This document shows, piece by piece, positions 56,759 to 64,000 of a DNA stretch of 64,000 bases (its first letter is position 1; the number at the start of each line of letters is the position of its first letter). Location of the stretch: NCBI RefSeq assembly GCF_004403515.1, contig NZ_SOHH01000053.1, forward strand, positions 27,150 to 91,149, given 5' to 3'. This stretch comes from Cryobacterium fucosi. Lineage in GTDB: Bacteria; Actinomycetota; Actinomycetes; Actinomycetales; Microbacteriaceae. The notes beneath the pieces were generated by a model. It was given only the letters and a program-made list of their open reading frames with translations. It was not told the origin of the DNA and searched no databases. The position numbers were made by a program, and so were the translations under genes.

Positions 56759-57906
56759 CCAGATCGGTCGCACGCCCGGCGCGCACCGCCATTTCCTGGC
56801 TGGGAACGAGTGCCACCAGTCCCAAGCTCATCCAGGCGCTGAAGGCGGCCGTGGCCGTGGCGATCGCCTGGTCGGTGGCGCCGCTCCTGCCGGGCGTCGC
56901 CGACGACTACCCCTACTATGCGCCGCTGGGCGCGCTCGTGAGCATGTACCCCACGCTGATGAGCTCGGTGAAGAACGCCCTGCAGACCCTGGGCGGGCTG
57001 GCGGTCGGCATCCTCCTCGCGGCCGCGGTGCTCATCTTCAGCGAGCCCAACGTGTTCACGATCTCGCTCGCGGTCGGCGTCGGCGCCGTGATCGCGGCCA
57101 CCGGCTGGTTCGGCGCGAACCGGGAGTACATCCCGGTGACGGCCCTGTTCGTGCTGATCATCGGTGGCCCGAACGCGGACGGTTACTCGATCGGGTACCT
57201 CGAGCAGATGAGCCTCGGAATCGTGATCGGCCTCGCCGTCAACCTCCTGGTGCTGCCACCGCTGGCCTTCGACGCGGTCGGCCTGCAACTGACGCGGTTC
57301 CGCACGACCCTGGCCGACCATCTCACCGAGATCTCCCAGGCGCTGACCGAGGACTGGCCGCCCGAGCGCGACGGCTGGGCCACCCGGAACCTGGCGCTCG
57401 TGGAGCTCGGCCGTGAGGTCAGGGTCGCGGTGCTGCACGCCGACGACAGCCGCAAGGGCAATCCCCGGGCCCGCTTCCACCGACGCGACCTTTCCGCGGA
57501 CTACGACGACCTGTCCGCCTTCGAGACCGTCACCTTCCACGTGCGCGACCTGACTGATGTCCTGGCCGGCGCCGTCTGGGGCACACCCGTTCCCCTCGAA
57601 CTCCGCCCGGAGCTCCGGCCCGCCGTCAGCGCCACCCTGGCCTCGGTGGCCGCTGCCCTGATGAACTGGGCCCCTGACGCGCCCGAACAGGCGGCGATCA
57701 CCGAGGCGGATGCCGCCCTTCAGACCCTGATGACCGAACTCGACGAACGCCGGGGCACCGCCCCGATCACCTCGATGGCGGTTGCCTCATCCGTCGCCAT
57801 GGACGTCAAGCGCATCCTGGCCGCCCTCCGCCCGCGCCTCGAGGGCCCGGAGGAGCCGACCGACGCCGCATCGGAACCGCCGACGGGGCGGCCGTCCTCT
57901 TCCTGA
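56755..57906 (+). CDS. FUSC/aromatic-acid-exporter-like membrane protein
   Basis: The 383-residue protein has six hydrophobic segments in the first 185 residues (AVAVAIAWSVAPLLPGV, LGGLAVGILLAAAVLIFS, VGVGAVIAATGWFGA, LGIVIGLAVNLLVLPPLAF). A long cytoplasmic helical domain follows, as in the FUSC/ArAE (YhfK/DUF939-like) proteins. The GTG at 56755 overlaps the acetyltransferase stop by 4 nt. It may export aromatic or other carboxylic acids. Confidence 0.82.
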   Translation: MTRSVARPARTAISWLGTSATSPKLIQALKAAVAVAIAWSVAPLLPGVADDYPYYAPLGALVSMYPTLMSSVKNALQTLGGLAVGILLAAAVLIFSEPNVFTISLAVGVGAVIAATGWFGANREYIPVTALFVLIIGGPNADGYSIGYLEQMSLGIVIGLAVNLLVLPPLAFDAVGLQLTRFRTTLADHLTEISQALTEDWPPERDGWATRNLALVELGREVRVAVLHADDSRKGNPRARFHRRDLSADYDDLSAFETVTFHVRDLTDVLAGAVWGTPVPLELRPELRPAVSATLASVAAALMNWAPDAPEQAAITEADAALQTLMTELDERRGTAPITSMAVASSVAMDVKRILAALRPRLEGPEEPTDAASEPPTGRPSSS

Positions 57907-58009
57907 ACCTCGGCCGCAGGGTGGCACCGCCGGCCACCCCCGAAAGGGATTCGCCGCCGGGCGGAAGACGATCTATTCTCAAGGCATACCCCCGCACTTC
58001 GGAGCACTC

Positions 58010-59062
58010 GTGAATTCCCGCCTTCCGCACACCCGATTCGGCACCCGGCGTGCCCGCCTGCTCACGGTCCTGACCGTCTTCGCCGTCGCCCTCGTCGGCA
58101 CGGCCGGCCTGGCCGGCCTGCAGTCGGGCACGACGGTCCCCGACTCGACGATCGCCGCGTCGAAGGGCACCGCGGTGGGGGCCGCGAGCAAGCCGATGGT
58201 CGGCATCCGCACGTTCGCCCGGCCGGCGGGGTTGACGGTCACGACGGACGTCGTCTACACGACTCAGGCCGACGGCACTCCGCTCGCCCTCGACGTGTGC
58301 TCGCCGGCCGGATCGACCCCCGGCACAGCGGCCGGATCGACCCCCGGCACAGCGGCCGCCTCGGCGTTGCCGGCGGTCGTATCCATTCACGGCGGCAGTT
58401 GGACGCGCGGAGACAAGGCCAACGACGACTGGCGCGACGTGTGCGAATGGCTCGCGTCCGAGGGGTTCGTCGCGTATTCGGTCGACTACCGCCTCGCTCC
58501 GGCCTCGGTGTTCCCCGGCGCGATCGACGACCTCGCCACTGCGGTGGAATGGATCCGGCGGCCCGAGAACGTGGCACGGTTCGGCATCGACCCGGCCCGG
58601 ATCGGCGCCTTCGGCGGTTCGGCCGGCGCGAACCTGGCCCTGCTGCTGGGCACCCGCGGCACGGGCTCTCTCACCGAGGGGTCGCGCGTCGCCGCGGTAG
58701 CCGAACTCTCCGGGCCGACCGACCTGACCGGCCAGGCCCTCGCCACCGACGGGGCATCGGAGCGGCTGCAGGATCTCGTGCTCCGGTACCTCGGCTGCAC
58801 GTCGCTCGCCGACTGCCCTCAGGCCGTCGCCGCGTCGCCGACCCGACGACTCGACCGCACCGATCCGCCCGTCTTCATCGGCCAGTCCGACCACGAGTTC
58901 ATCCCCCTCGCCCAGGCCACCCGGTTCGCCACGAACCTCGACCGCCTCGGCATCAAGCACGAACTGGTCACCGTGCCGGGAGCGGTCCACTCGATCGGTA
59001 TCCTCGACGTGGAGATGCGCGCGCGGGTCGCCGCATTCCTGCACGCGACGCTCGGACACTGA
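58010..59062 (+). CDS. Secreted or anchored alpha/beta hydrolase (esterase)
   Basis: The 350-residue hydrolase has an N-terminal signal or anchor (ARLLTVLTVFAVALVGTAG), the HGGSW oxyanion motif, the nucleophile in FGGSAGANLALLLG, an acid region around GQSDHEFIPLAQA and the base His in VPGAVHSIGI. This is the BD-FAE/HSL-type esterase layout, acting on short acyl or carbohydrate esters outside the cell. GTG at 58010 follows GGAG by 5 nt. A perfect 24-bp tandem duplication inside the gene doubles AGSTPGTA. Confidence 0.85.
   Translation: MNSRLPHTRFGTRRARLLTVLTVFAVALVGTAGLAGLQSGTTVPDSTIAASKGTAVGAASKPMVGIRTFARPAGLTVTTDVVYTTQADGTPLALDVCSPAGSTPGTAAGSTPGTAAASALPAVVSIHGGSWTRGDKANDDWRDVCEWLASEGFVAYSVDYRLAPASVFPGAIDDLATAVEWIRRPENVARFGIDPARIGAFGGSAGANLALLLGTRGTGSLTEGSRVAAVAELSGPTDLTGQALATDGASERLQDLVLRYLGCTSLADCPQAVAASPTRRLDRTDPPVFIGQSDHEFIPLAQATRFATNLDRLGIKHELVTVPGAVHSIGILDVEMRARVAAFLHATLGH
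58307..58354. repeat. Perfect 24-bp tandem duplication in the esterase gene
   Basis: The unit beginning GCCGGATCGACCCCC occurs twice in direct succession and adds eight residues to a Ser/Pro/Gly linker upstream of the catalytic domain. The frame is kept. Confidence 0.9.
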
Positions 59063-59232
59063 GCTGCGCCCCGCCGCCGCGCCCCGCCGCGGCGCCCCGC
59101 CCGCCGGATTCGCGGGTCGCGTCGCCCTCGTGGCGGCCCTTGCGGAAGCGGGCGCACGGTCTAGCGTGCGCCCGCTTCTCAAAGGTGCGCCGAGAGTGGT
59201 GAGCACGCGCGGAGGGGGCGAGCCGCGTGCCG

Positions 59233-60009
59233 TCAAGCGCCCGCCGGACGCCCGCGGATGCGACGGGAGAGTTCCGCGGCGGTGCCGGCCAGTTCGGCGG
59301 CGAGGGCGGGCCACTCGGCCGGGGCGATCCGCTCACGCGGGAACGTGACCGCGATGCCCGCGGCCGGCCAGCCGGCGTGGTCCCGCACCGCGACGGCGAC
59401 GGATGCCATCCCCGCGGTGATCTCGCCGTCCTCCTGGGCGAACCCGTCGGCCCGCACTCTCTCGAGCAGCCGCCGCAGCTCACCGGACGTGCGAGGACCC
59501 TGCCCGTCGCGGGCGGCGAACGCCGCCGCGTTGGGGTACAACGCGCGCAACTGGGCAGTCGGCAGCGCCGCGAGAAGTGCCCGCCCGCTCGCGGTGAGGT
59601 GACTGGGCAGGCGCACGCCGACATCCGTCACCAGCGACGGCCGGCGTGGCGCGCGTTCCTCGATCAGGTAGACCACGTCGCGGCCGTGCAACACGACGAG
59701 GTGGGCGCTCTCGCCGATCCGGTCGACGAGCGCGGCGATCAAGGGGCGGCCGAGGTGGGAAAGCGGCTGCTGCCGGGAGAATCCGGAACTCAACTCGAAG
59801 GCGGCCACGCCCAGACCGTAGCGACGTTCCTCCGGCAGGTGGAGGACGAAGCCCTGGTCCGCCAGCACGGCCAGGAGATCGTAGACCGTCGACCGCGGCA
59901 GCCCGAGCGCCGTGGCGATCGCCGAGGCGGGCACCGGCCCGCGCTGCACCGCCAGGTGGGAGAGGATGCGCAGCGTGCCCTCCGCCGCCGGAACCTTCGA
60001 CCTGGCCAT
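59233..60009 (-). CDS. IclR-family transcriptional regulator
   Basis: The 258-residue protein has an N-terminal winged helix (TLRILSHLAVQRGPVPASAI, then ATALGLPRSTVYDLLAVLAD) and an IclR effector domain (FALSS-type start FELSSGFSRQQ, LPSHLTASGRALLAALP, GFAQEDGEITAGMASVAVAV). It is divergent from hutH and probably represses it until histidine or urocanate accumulates. The ATG at 60009 is the natural start; the frame is open far upstream only because of GC richness. Confidence 0.92.
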   Translation of the reverse strand: MARSKVPAAEGTLRILSHLAVQRGPVPASAIATALGLPRSTVYDLLAVLADQGFVLHLPEERRYGLGVAAFELSSGFSRQQPLSHLGRPLIAALVDRIGESAHLVVLHGRDVVYLIEERAPRRPSLVTDVGVRLPSHLTASGRALLAALPTAQLRALYPNAAAFAARDGQGPRTSGELRRLLERVRADGFAQEDGEITAGMASVAVAVRDHAGWPAAGIAVTFPRERIAPAEWPALAAELAGTAAELSRRIRGRPAGA

Positions 60010-60028
60010 GCGACCTCCTCCCTCCCAG

Positions 60029-60046
60029 TGTCCGGGATACCGGACA
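60029..60046. promoter_or_regulatory. Operator-like palindrome between iclR and hutH
   Basis: TGTCCGGGATACCGGACA is a perfect 7-bp inverted repeat around GATA. It lies 20 nt before the IclR start and 54 nt before the hutH start, where an IclR-type dimer would control both genes. Confidence 0.7.
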
Positions 60047-60099
60047 GCAGCCAGTCTAAACAAGTGGTGGGAGCGCCCGCACTGGTGTCCAATCGGAGT

Positions 60100-61650
60100 A
60101 TGACCCTCAGCCACGCAGCCGTCACCGTGGGCGCCGGCCCGGTGTCCTTCGCCGACGTGCTCGCCGTGGCCCGCCTGGACGCCCCGATCGTGCTCGACCC
60201 GGTCGCACTGGACGGCGTCGCCGCGACCCGGCGGATCATCGACGGCCTGGCCAGCGACGTCAACCCGCACTACGGCATTTCCACCGGCTTCGGCGCCCTG
60301 GCGACCACCTTCATCACGAGCGACCGTCGCGCGCAGCTGCAGGCCAGCCTCGTGCGCTCGCACGCCGCCGGCAGCGGGCCGGAGGTGGAGCGCGAGGTGG
60401 TGCGCGCGCTCATGCTGCTGCGCCTGTCCACCCTGATGACCGGCCGCACGGGCGTGCGCCCGGTCACCGCGGAGACCTACGCCGCCGTGCTCAACGCCGG
60501 GATCACCCCGGTCGTGCACGAATACGGCTCGCTCGGCTGCTCGGGCGACCTGGCCCCGCTCGCCCACTGCGCCCTCGCGGTGATGGGCGAGGGCCGGGTG
60601 CGGGACGCGTCCGGCAGGCCGATGAGCGGCGAGGATGCCCTCGCCGCGGCCGGCATCACGCCCGTCGTCCTCGCCGAGAAGGAGGGCCTTGCCCTGATCA
60701 ACGGCACCGACGGCATGCTCGGCATGCTCGTACTCGCCCTCGCCGACCTGACCCGCCTGCTCACCACCGCCGACATCGCCGCCGCGATGAGCGTCGAGGC
60801 CCTCCTCGGCACGGATGCGACGTTCGCCGCCGATCTGCAGGCCCTCCGCCCCCAGCTCGGCCAGGCCGCGAGCGCGGGCAACCTCCGCGCGCTGCTGGAA
60901 GGCTCCCCGATGCTCGCCAGCCACGCCGGCCCGGACGACCCCACCGTGCAGGACGCCTACTCGCTGCGCTGCTCCCCGCAGGTGCACGGCGCCGCCCGCG
61001 ACACCGCAGACCACGCGGCGCTGATCGCCGGCCGGGAACTGGCCAGCGCGGTCGACAACCCCGTCGTCACCCTCGACGGCCGGGTGGCGTCCAACGGCAA
61101 CTTCCATGGCGCCCCGGTCGGCTACGTGCTCGACTTCCTCGCGATCGCCGCGGCCGACGTCGCGAGCATGAGCGAACGGCGCACCGACCGCCACCTCGAC
61201 CCGAACCGCAACAAGGGCCTGCCGCCGTTCCTGGCGCACGAGGTCGGCGTCGACTCCGGGCTGATGATCGCGCAGTACACCGCCGCCGGGATCGTGTCGG
61301 AGCTCAAGCGGCTGGCGGTGCCGGCATCCGTGGACTCGATCCCGTCGTCGGCCATGCAGGAGGACCACGTCTCGATGGGCTGGGCCGCGGCCCGCAAGCT
61401 GCGCCACTCGATCGACGGCCTCCAGCGGGTGCTCGCGATCGAGATCATGACGGCCGCCCGCTCCCTCGACCTGCGCGCCCCGGTGCTGCCGGGCGCCGCG
61501 ACGGGCGCGGTGCGCGACCTGGTCCGCACCGTGGCCGAGGGGCCGGGCCACGACCGATTCCTCTCCCCCGAGATCGAGGCGGTCGTGCAACTGGTGGCGT
61601 CCGGCGCGGTGACGGATGCCGCGGCCTCCCTCGCCGGTCCGCTCCGCTGA
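60100..61650 (+). CDS. hutH: Histidine ammonia-lyase with Cys-Ser-Gly MIO triad
   Basis: The 516-residue enzyme converts histidine to urocanate. The MIO cofactor should form from residues 147-149 in GSLGCSGDLAPLAH; the usual triad is Ala-Ser-Gly, here Cys-Ser-Gly. The catalytic Tyr lies in HYGISTGFGA (about 58). Other landmarks are QDAYSLRCSPQVHG and SIPSSAMQEDHVSMG. ATG at 60100 sits very close to GGAG; a GTG at 60085 is an alternative. No hutU, hutI or hutG lies next to it. Confidence 0.93.
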   Translation: MTLSHAAVTVGAGPVSFADVLAVARLDAPIVLDPVALDGVAATRRIIDGLASDVNPHYGISTGFGALATTFITSDRRAQLQASLVRSHAAGSGPEVEREVVRALMLLRLSTLMTGRTGVRPVTAETYAAVLNAGITPVVHEYGSLGCSGDLAPLAHCALAVMGEGRVRDASGRPMSGEDALAAAGITPVVLAEKEGLALINGTDGMLGMLVLALADLTRLLTTADIAAAMSVEALLGTDATFAADLQALRPQLGQAASAGNLRALLEGSPMLASHAGPDDPTVQDAYSLRCSPQVHGAARDTADHAALIAGRELASAVDNPVVTLDGRVASNGNFHGAPVGYVLDFLAIAAADVASMSERRTDRHLDPNRNKGLPPFLAHEVGVDSGLMIAQYTAAGIVSELKRLAVPASVDSIPSSAMQEDHVSMGWAAARKLRHSIDGLQRVLAIEIMTAARSLDLRAPVLPGAATGAVRDLVRTVAEGPGHDRFLSPEIEAVVQLVASGAVTDAAASLAGPLR

Positions 61651-61914
61651 GCCCGAACGGGCCGGGTGCTGAGCCGATCGGTTCCCGGGAATCCTCCGTG
61701 CTACCGGGCTGCTCCCGGGCCAATCCCCGGGGGACGGCACCAGAACCGCGTCTCCGCTAGTACCTGAACTGGGGCGAGCCCACAGGTGGACCAGGCCCGG
61801 CGGCGCGCGCATACTGGCATTCCGGACGTGTCGCCTACACCCGAATGCGGGCGCGCACCCTTCGGCCCCGCAGTGATCAGACCCCGCACCAACGACTCCC
61901 CGCCCAGGAGTGAC

Positions 61915-62151
61915 ATGATCCGGATCCGCATCGTCGACGACCACACGACCTTCGCCGAGCTCCTGACGGGAGCCCTCGACCGTGAGCCCGACCTATGCAC
62001 GGTCGGCCCCGCCGACACCGGCTGATGGCGAGGGGAAACGACGTGCGGGCCAACGCCCTGGCCCCCGGGATCTCCGAGAACACCTGCCGGGGCTACGTGA
62101 AGTCCATCCTCGCGAAGCCCGAGGTGCATTCCCAGCTCGCCCCCACCTGAG
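61915..62151 (+). pseudogene. Internally deleted LuxR-type response regulator
   Basis: The first 36 codons read MIRIRIVDDHTTFAELLTGA and continue as LDREPDLCTVG, a receiver-domain start with AGGAG before the ATG. A TGA follows at 62023. Overlapping it (TGATG), a second frame at 62025-62151 reads GISENTCRGYVKSILAK, the recognition part of a LuxR helix-turn-helix. About 120 to 150 residues of a normal regulator are missing, including the phospho-acceptor Asp. Confidence 0.72.
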
Positions 62152-62209
62152 GTTTACTCAGGATCTGCCTTGTCGGCACATGAAAGCCAATCCGCTATTG
62201 GAGGCCGTC

Positions 62210-63178
62210 ATGGAGAAATCCCATGGCTCACCCGGGCCAACATTCGAAGCACTACCCACCCGCGTCACCATCCAAATCCTTGGCAGCCTTCGCGTATGCC
62301 GGGACGGCGCCGTCCTCGGCGCCCACCACCTGGGCGGACCCAAGCCCAGGCAGATCCTCGAGATCCTGCTGCTCCAGTTGGGGATCCCGGTCTCCAAGGA
62401 GCGACTGATCGACCTGCTCTGGGGCGGCAACCCGCCGGCTGTGGCGCTGCCCACCCTGGAGAGTTACGTCTGCGTGTTGCGCCGGCACCTGCAACCGGGC
62501 GCCGGCAAATCGGGGGCGCTGCAAACGGTCAACGGCGGCTACGTCATGGACAAGGCCCTGGTCGACCTCGACCTCGACCGGTTCGACACCCTGCTCCGCC
62601 TTGCCCAGCACGCCGCCGCCGCGGAGGCCCTGCCGATGCTGCGCGAGGCGCTCGACCTGGCGGTCGGGCCCCTGCTCGGCAGCGAGTTGCTGCCCGCCTG
62701 GGCGGTCGATGAACGTGCTCTCCATGCTGCCCGAGTCGCCGAGGCGAGGATCCTCGCCGCCGAGTCCGCCAGAGCCCTCTTCCGGCCGGCGGAAGCGGTG
62801 GGCTGGGCGAGCCAGGCCACGGACGGCGACCCGCTGAACGAGCGCGCCTGGACCGCCCTGATCCTGGGGTTGGAACAGGCAGGCCGACCGACCGACGGCC
62901 TGGCCGCGTTCGACCGCTGCCGTCGGATCCTGAACCGGGAATTGGGCTGCACGCCCGGTCCTGACCTCCGCCAGGCCCAGGTCAGGATGCTGCACGCCAC
63001 CGCCGACGGCGAGCTCTCCGAGCTGCTCTCGGCGTTGCTCCTGCTGCACGACCAGCTGCGCAATGCCGGGGCCCTGAACGCGGCCGCGGCGCCGCCGGTG
63101 TCGCTCTCCAGCGAGTCGCTCAGGGAGGCCCGCCTGGTGATCGATTCGTTCCTGCGCCGAGCCCTCGTGGCGGTCTGA
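62210..63178 (+). CDS. SARP/BTAD-family transcriptional activator
   Basis: The 322-residue protein has an OmpR-like winged helix at the N-terminus (VTIQILGSLRVCRDGAVLGA, ILLLQLGIPVSKERLIDLLW, LESYVCVLRRHLQPG) and a bacterial transcriptional activator (BTAD) domain at about 115-260. No ATPase domain follows. This is the small SARP layout typical of Actinobacteria, where such proteins activate secondary metabolite or development genes. ATG at 62210 is preceded by a perfect GGAGG; an in-frame ATG 30 nt upstream lacks one. No biosynthetic cluster is visible next to it. Confidence 0.85.
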   Translation: MEKSHGSPGPTFEALPTRVTIQILGSLRVCRDGAVLGAHHLGGPKPRQILEILLLQLGIPVSKERLIDLLWGGNPPAVALPTLESYVCVLRRHLQPGAGKSGALQTVNGGYVMDKALVDLDLDRFDTLLRLAQHAAAAEALPMLREALDLAVGPLLGSELLPAWAVDERALHAARVAEARILAAESARALFRPAEAVGWASQATDGDPLNERAWTALILGLEQAGRPTDGLAAFDRCRRILNRELGCTPGPDLRQAQVRMLHATADGELSELLSALLLLHDQLRNAGALNAAAAPPVSLSSESLREARLVIDSFLRRALVAV

Positions 63179-63321
63179 GATGGCTCCCCCGAGGTTCCCG
63201 ACCGCGCCGCCCGGTCCTCGAATCCTGATGCTTGTGCCCCCCGCCCGCTCGTGTAATGATGGCCGGACGTCGACCCGTTCGATCTGGCTGTCCATTACCC
63301 GAACATGGATTGCATAGGCTC

Positions 63322-64000
63322 ATGACTTCTCCACGAAGCGTTCGTCGAACCAGTCGCTCCGGGCACCCGTATCCGTCCCGACGACTGGCGCTCCCGCTCG
63401 CGTCGATCGTGATCGTCGCGCTGGCGATCGTGGGCGTGCCGACCTCGGCGCAGGCCGATGATTCGCAGCCTGTGATCGTCGCGGCTGCCGCTGCCCCTGC
63501 CGCTGCCGCTGCCCCACAGGAAGGCACGGCGCCGAGTGAGCAGCCTGCCGACCCGGCGCCCGACCCGGAACCAGCACCCGCACCCGCTCCGGCACCAGCA
63601 CCCGCTCCAGCTCCATCTCCGGATCCAGCCCCTCCGGCTCCGGATCCAGCCCCTCCGGCCGCACTGCAGCCAGCGGATCCGCCGGCTCCCGTGGTGACCC
63701 CTCCGCCGGATCCAGTTCCCACGACCATGCCGACGCCGGATCCCGCGCCCGCTCCCACGGCGACGACTCCAACTGCGACACCGGATCCGACGCCGGATCC
63801 CGCGCCCGCTGCAACGCTCACTCCCACCCCGCCCCCGACGGTGACACCGCTGATCGTCGCTCCGGAACCGAAACAGCTCTTCGGCCCGCCGGCGCCGACC
63901 GTGTCTCGGGCAGCCCGACAGGCAGCCGCGGCCGCCAGCGCCGTCCGGGCCGCGACTGCACGAGTCTCCGCCGCGGCGTTCGCCGCCGCCGCGCGCCACG
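63322..64000 (+). CDS. Secreted Pro/Ala-rich protein, 3' part outside window
   Basis: The visible 226 residues start with a basic segment (TSPRSVRRTSRSGHPYPSRR), a hydrophobic core (LALPLASIVIVALAIVG) and a signal-peptidase site after TSAQA. About 130 residues rich in Pro, Ala, Asp and Thr follow, with PDPAP-type repeats, then an Ala/Arg-rich helical segment at the edge. The Pro-rich part would span the cell wall. Any functional domain lies beyond 64000, so no role can be assigned. Base composition is extreme but the frame stays open throughout. Confidence 0.7.
   Translation, partial: MTSPRSVRRTSRSGHPYPSRRLALPLASIVIVALAIVGVPTSAQADDSQPVIVAAAAAPAAAAAPQEGTAPSEQPADPAPDPEPAPAPAPAPAPAPAPSPDPAPPAPDPAPPAALQPADPPAPVVTPPPDPVPTTMPTPDPAPAPTATTPTATPDPTPDPAPAATLTPTPPPTVTPLIVAPEPKQLFGPPAPTVSRAARQAAAAASAVRAATARVSAAAFAAAARH

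Noticed and set aside
59233..61944. Very long upstream extension of the IclR frame opposite hutH
   Set aside because: The IclR domain begins at 60009 and the extension is Gly/Arg/His-rich antisense of hutH.
63120..63999. Gly/Ala/Ser-rich open frames on the minus strand at the right end
   Set aside because: They are the antisense of the Pro-rich secreted protein, which has a proper signal peptide on the plus strand.

Overview
The window is 64 kb of GC-rich, densely coding DNA with many 4-bp stop/start overlaps. The gene content (phenylacetate catabolism with a TetR-type PaaR, a SARP regulator, NarL-type two-component genes), the frequent GCATCC/GGATGC codon pairs and the dispersed GGTCGAGCCTGTCGAGACC-type hairpins suggest an actinobacterium, most likely a member of the Microbacteriaceae. 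I cannot fix the genus from sequence alone.

Region 1 (1-22782, all leftward) is an exopolysaccharide or cell-wall glycan locus. A 1497-residue secreted DUF4082 protein comes first. A tight operon follows: Gfo/Idh/MocA oxidoreductase, NAD-dependent epimerase, two DegT-type sugar aminotransferases around a NeuD/PglD-like acetyltransferase, four GT4-type glycosyltransferases and a Wzx-type flippase. The operon ends in an acyl/aminoacyl-AMP ligase, a type III PLP decarboxylase, a free acyl carrier protein and an asparagine-synthase-like enzyme that lacks the N-terminal glutaminase cysteine. These last four resemble the set found with exosortase A loci in Gram-negative bacteria and the BtrJ/BtrI/BtrK logic of butirosin synthesis, but no exosortase is present here. 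A second DUF4082 protein runs off the left edge. No priming transferase, polymerase or chain-length regulator is visible, so the locus probably continues to the left.

Region 2 (23054-36351, leftward) is mostly housekeeping. It holds a YpfJ-type metallopeptidase with prolyl aminopeptidase, an ABC transporter/histidine kinase/response regulator operon, an acyl-CoA oxidase, a methyltransferase, RecQ with a repeat-derived insert, and a membrane protein-YcnI-CopC operon.

Region 3 (36471-41450) has a DMT transporter, a frameshifted XRE-cupin regulator divergent from a thioredoxin-reductase-like flavoprotein, an EEP-family hydrolase, and about 1 kb of repeat-rich DNA with gene remnants.

Region 4 (41451-49024) is a phenylacetate module. 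paaABCDE and a paaG-like gene run leftward; paaK, paaR and paaI run rightward. A PaaR-type operator lies between paaA and paaK.

Region 5 (49067-64000) carries a winged-helix regulator, a universal stress protein and a Ca2+-type P-type ATPase. Next come a DEAD-box RNA helicase with a long repetitive N-terminal tail, a membrane protein with a decayed paralogue beside it, a GNAT-FUSC pair, an esterase, and divergent IclR/hutH genes sharing an operator-like palindrome. The right end has a deleted response regulator, a SARP regulator and the start of a Pro-rich secreted protein. No tRNA, rRNA, insertion sequence, phage gene or CRISPR array was seen.
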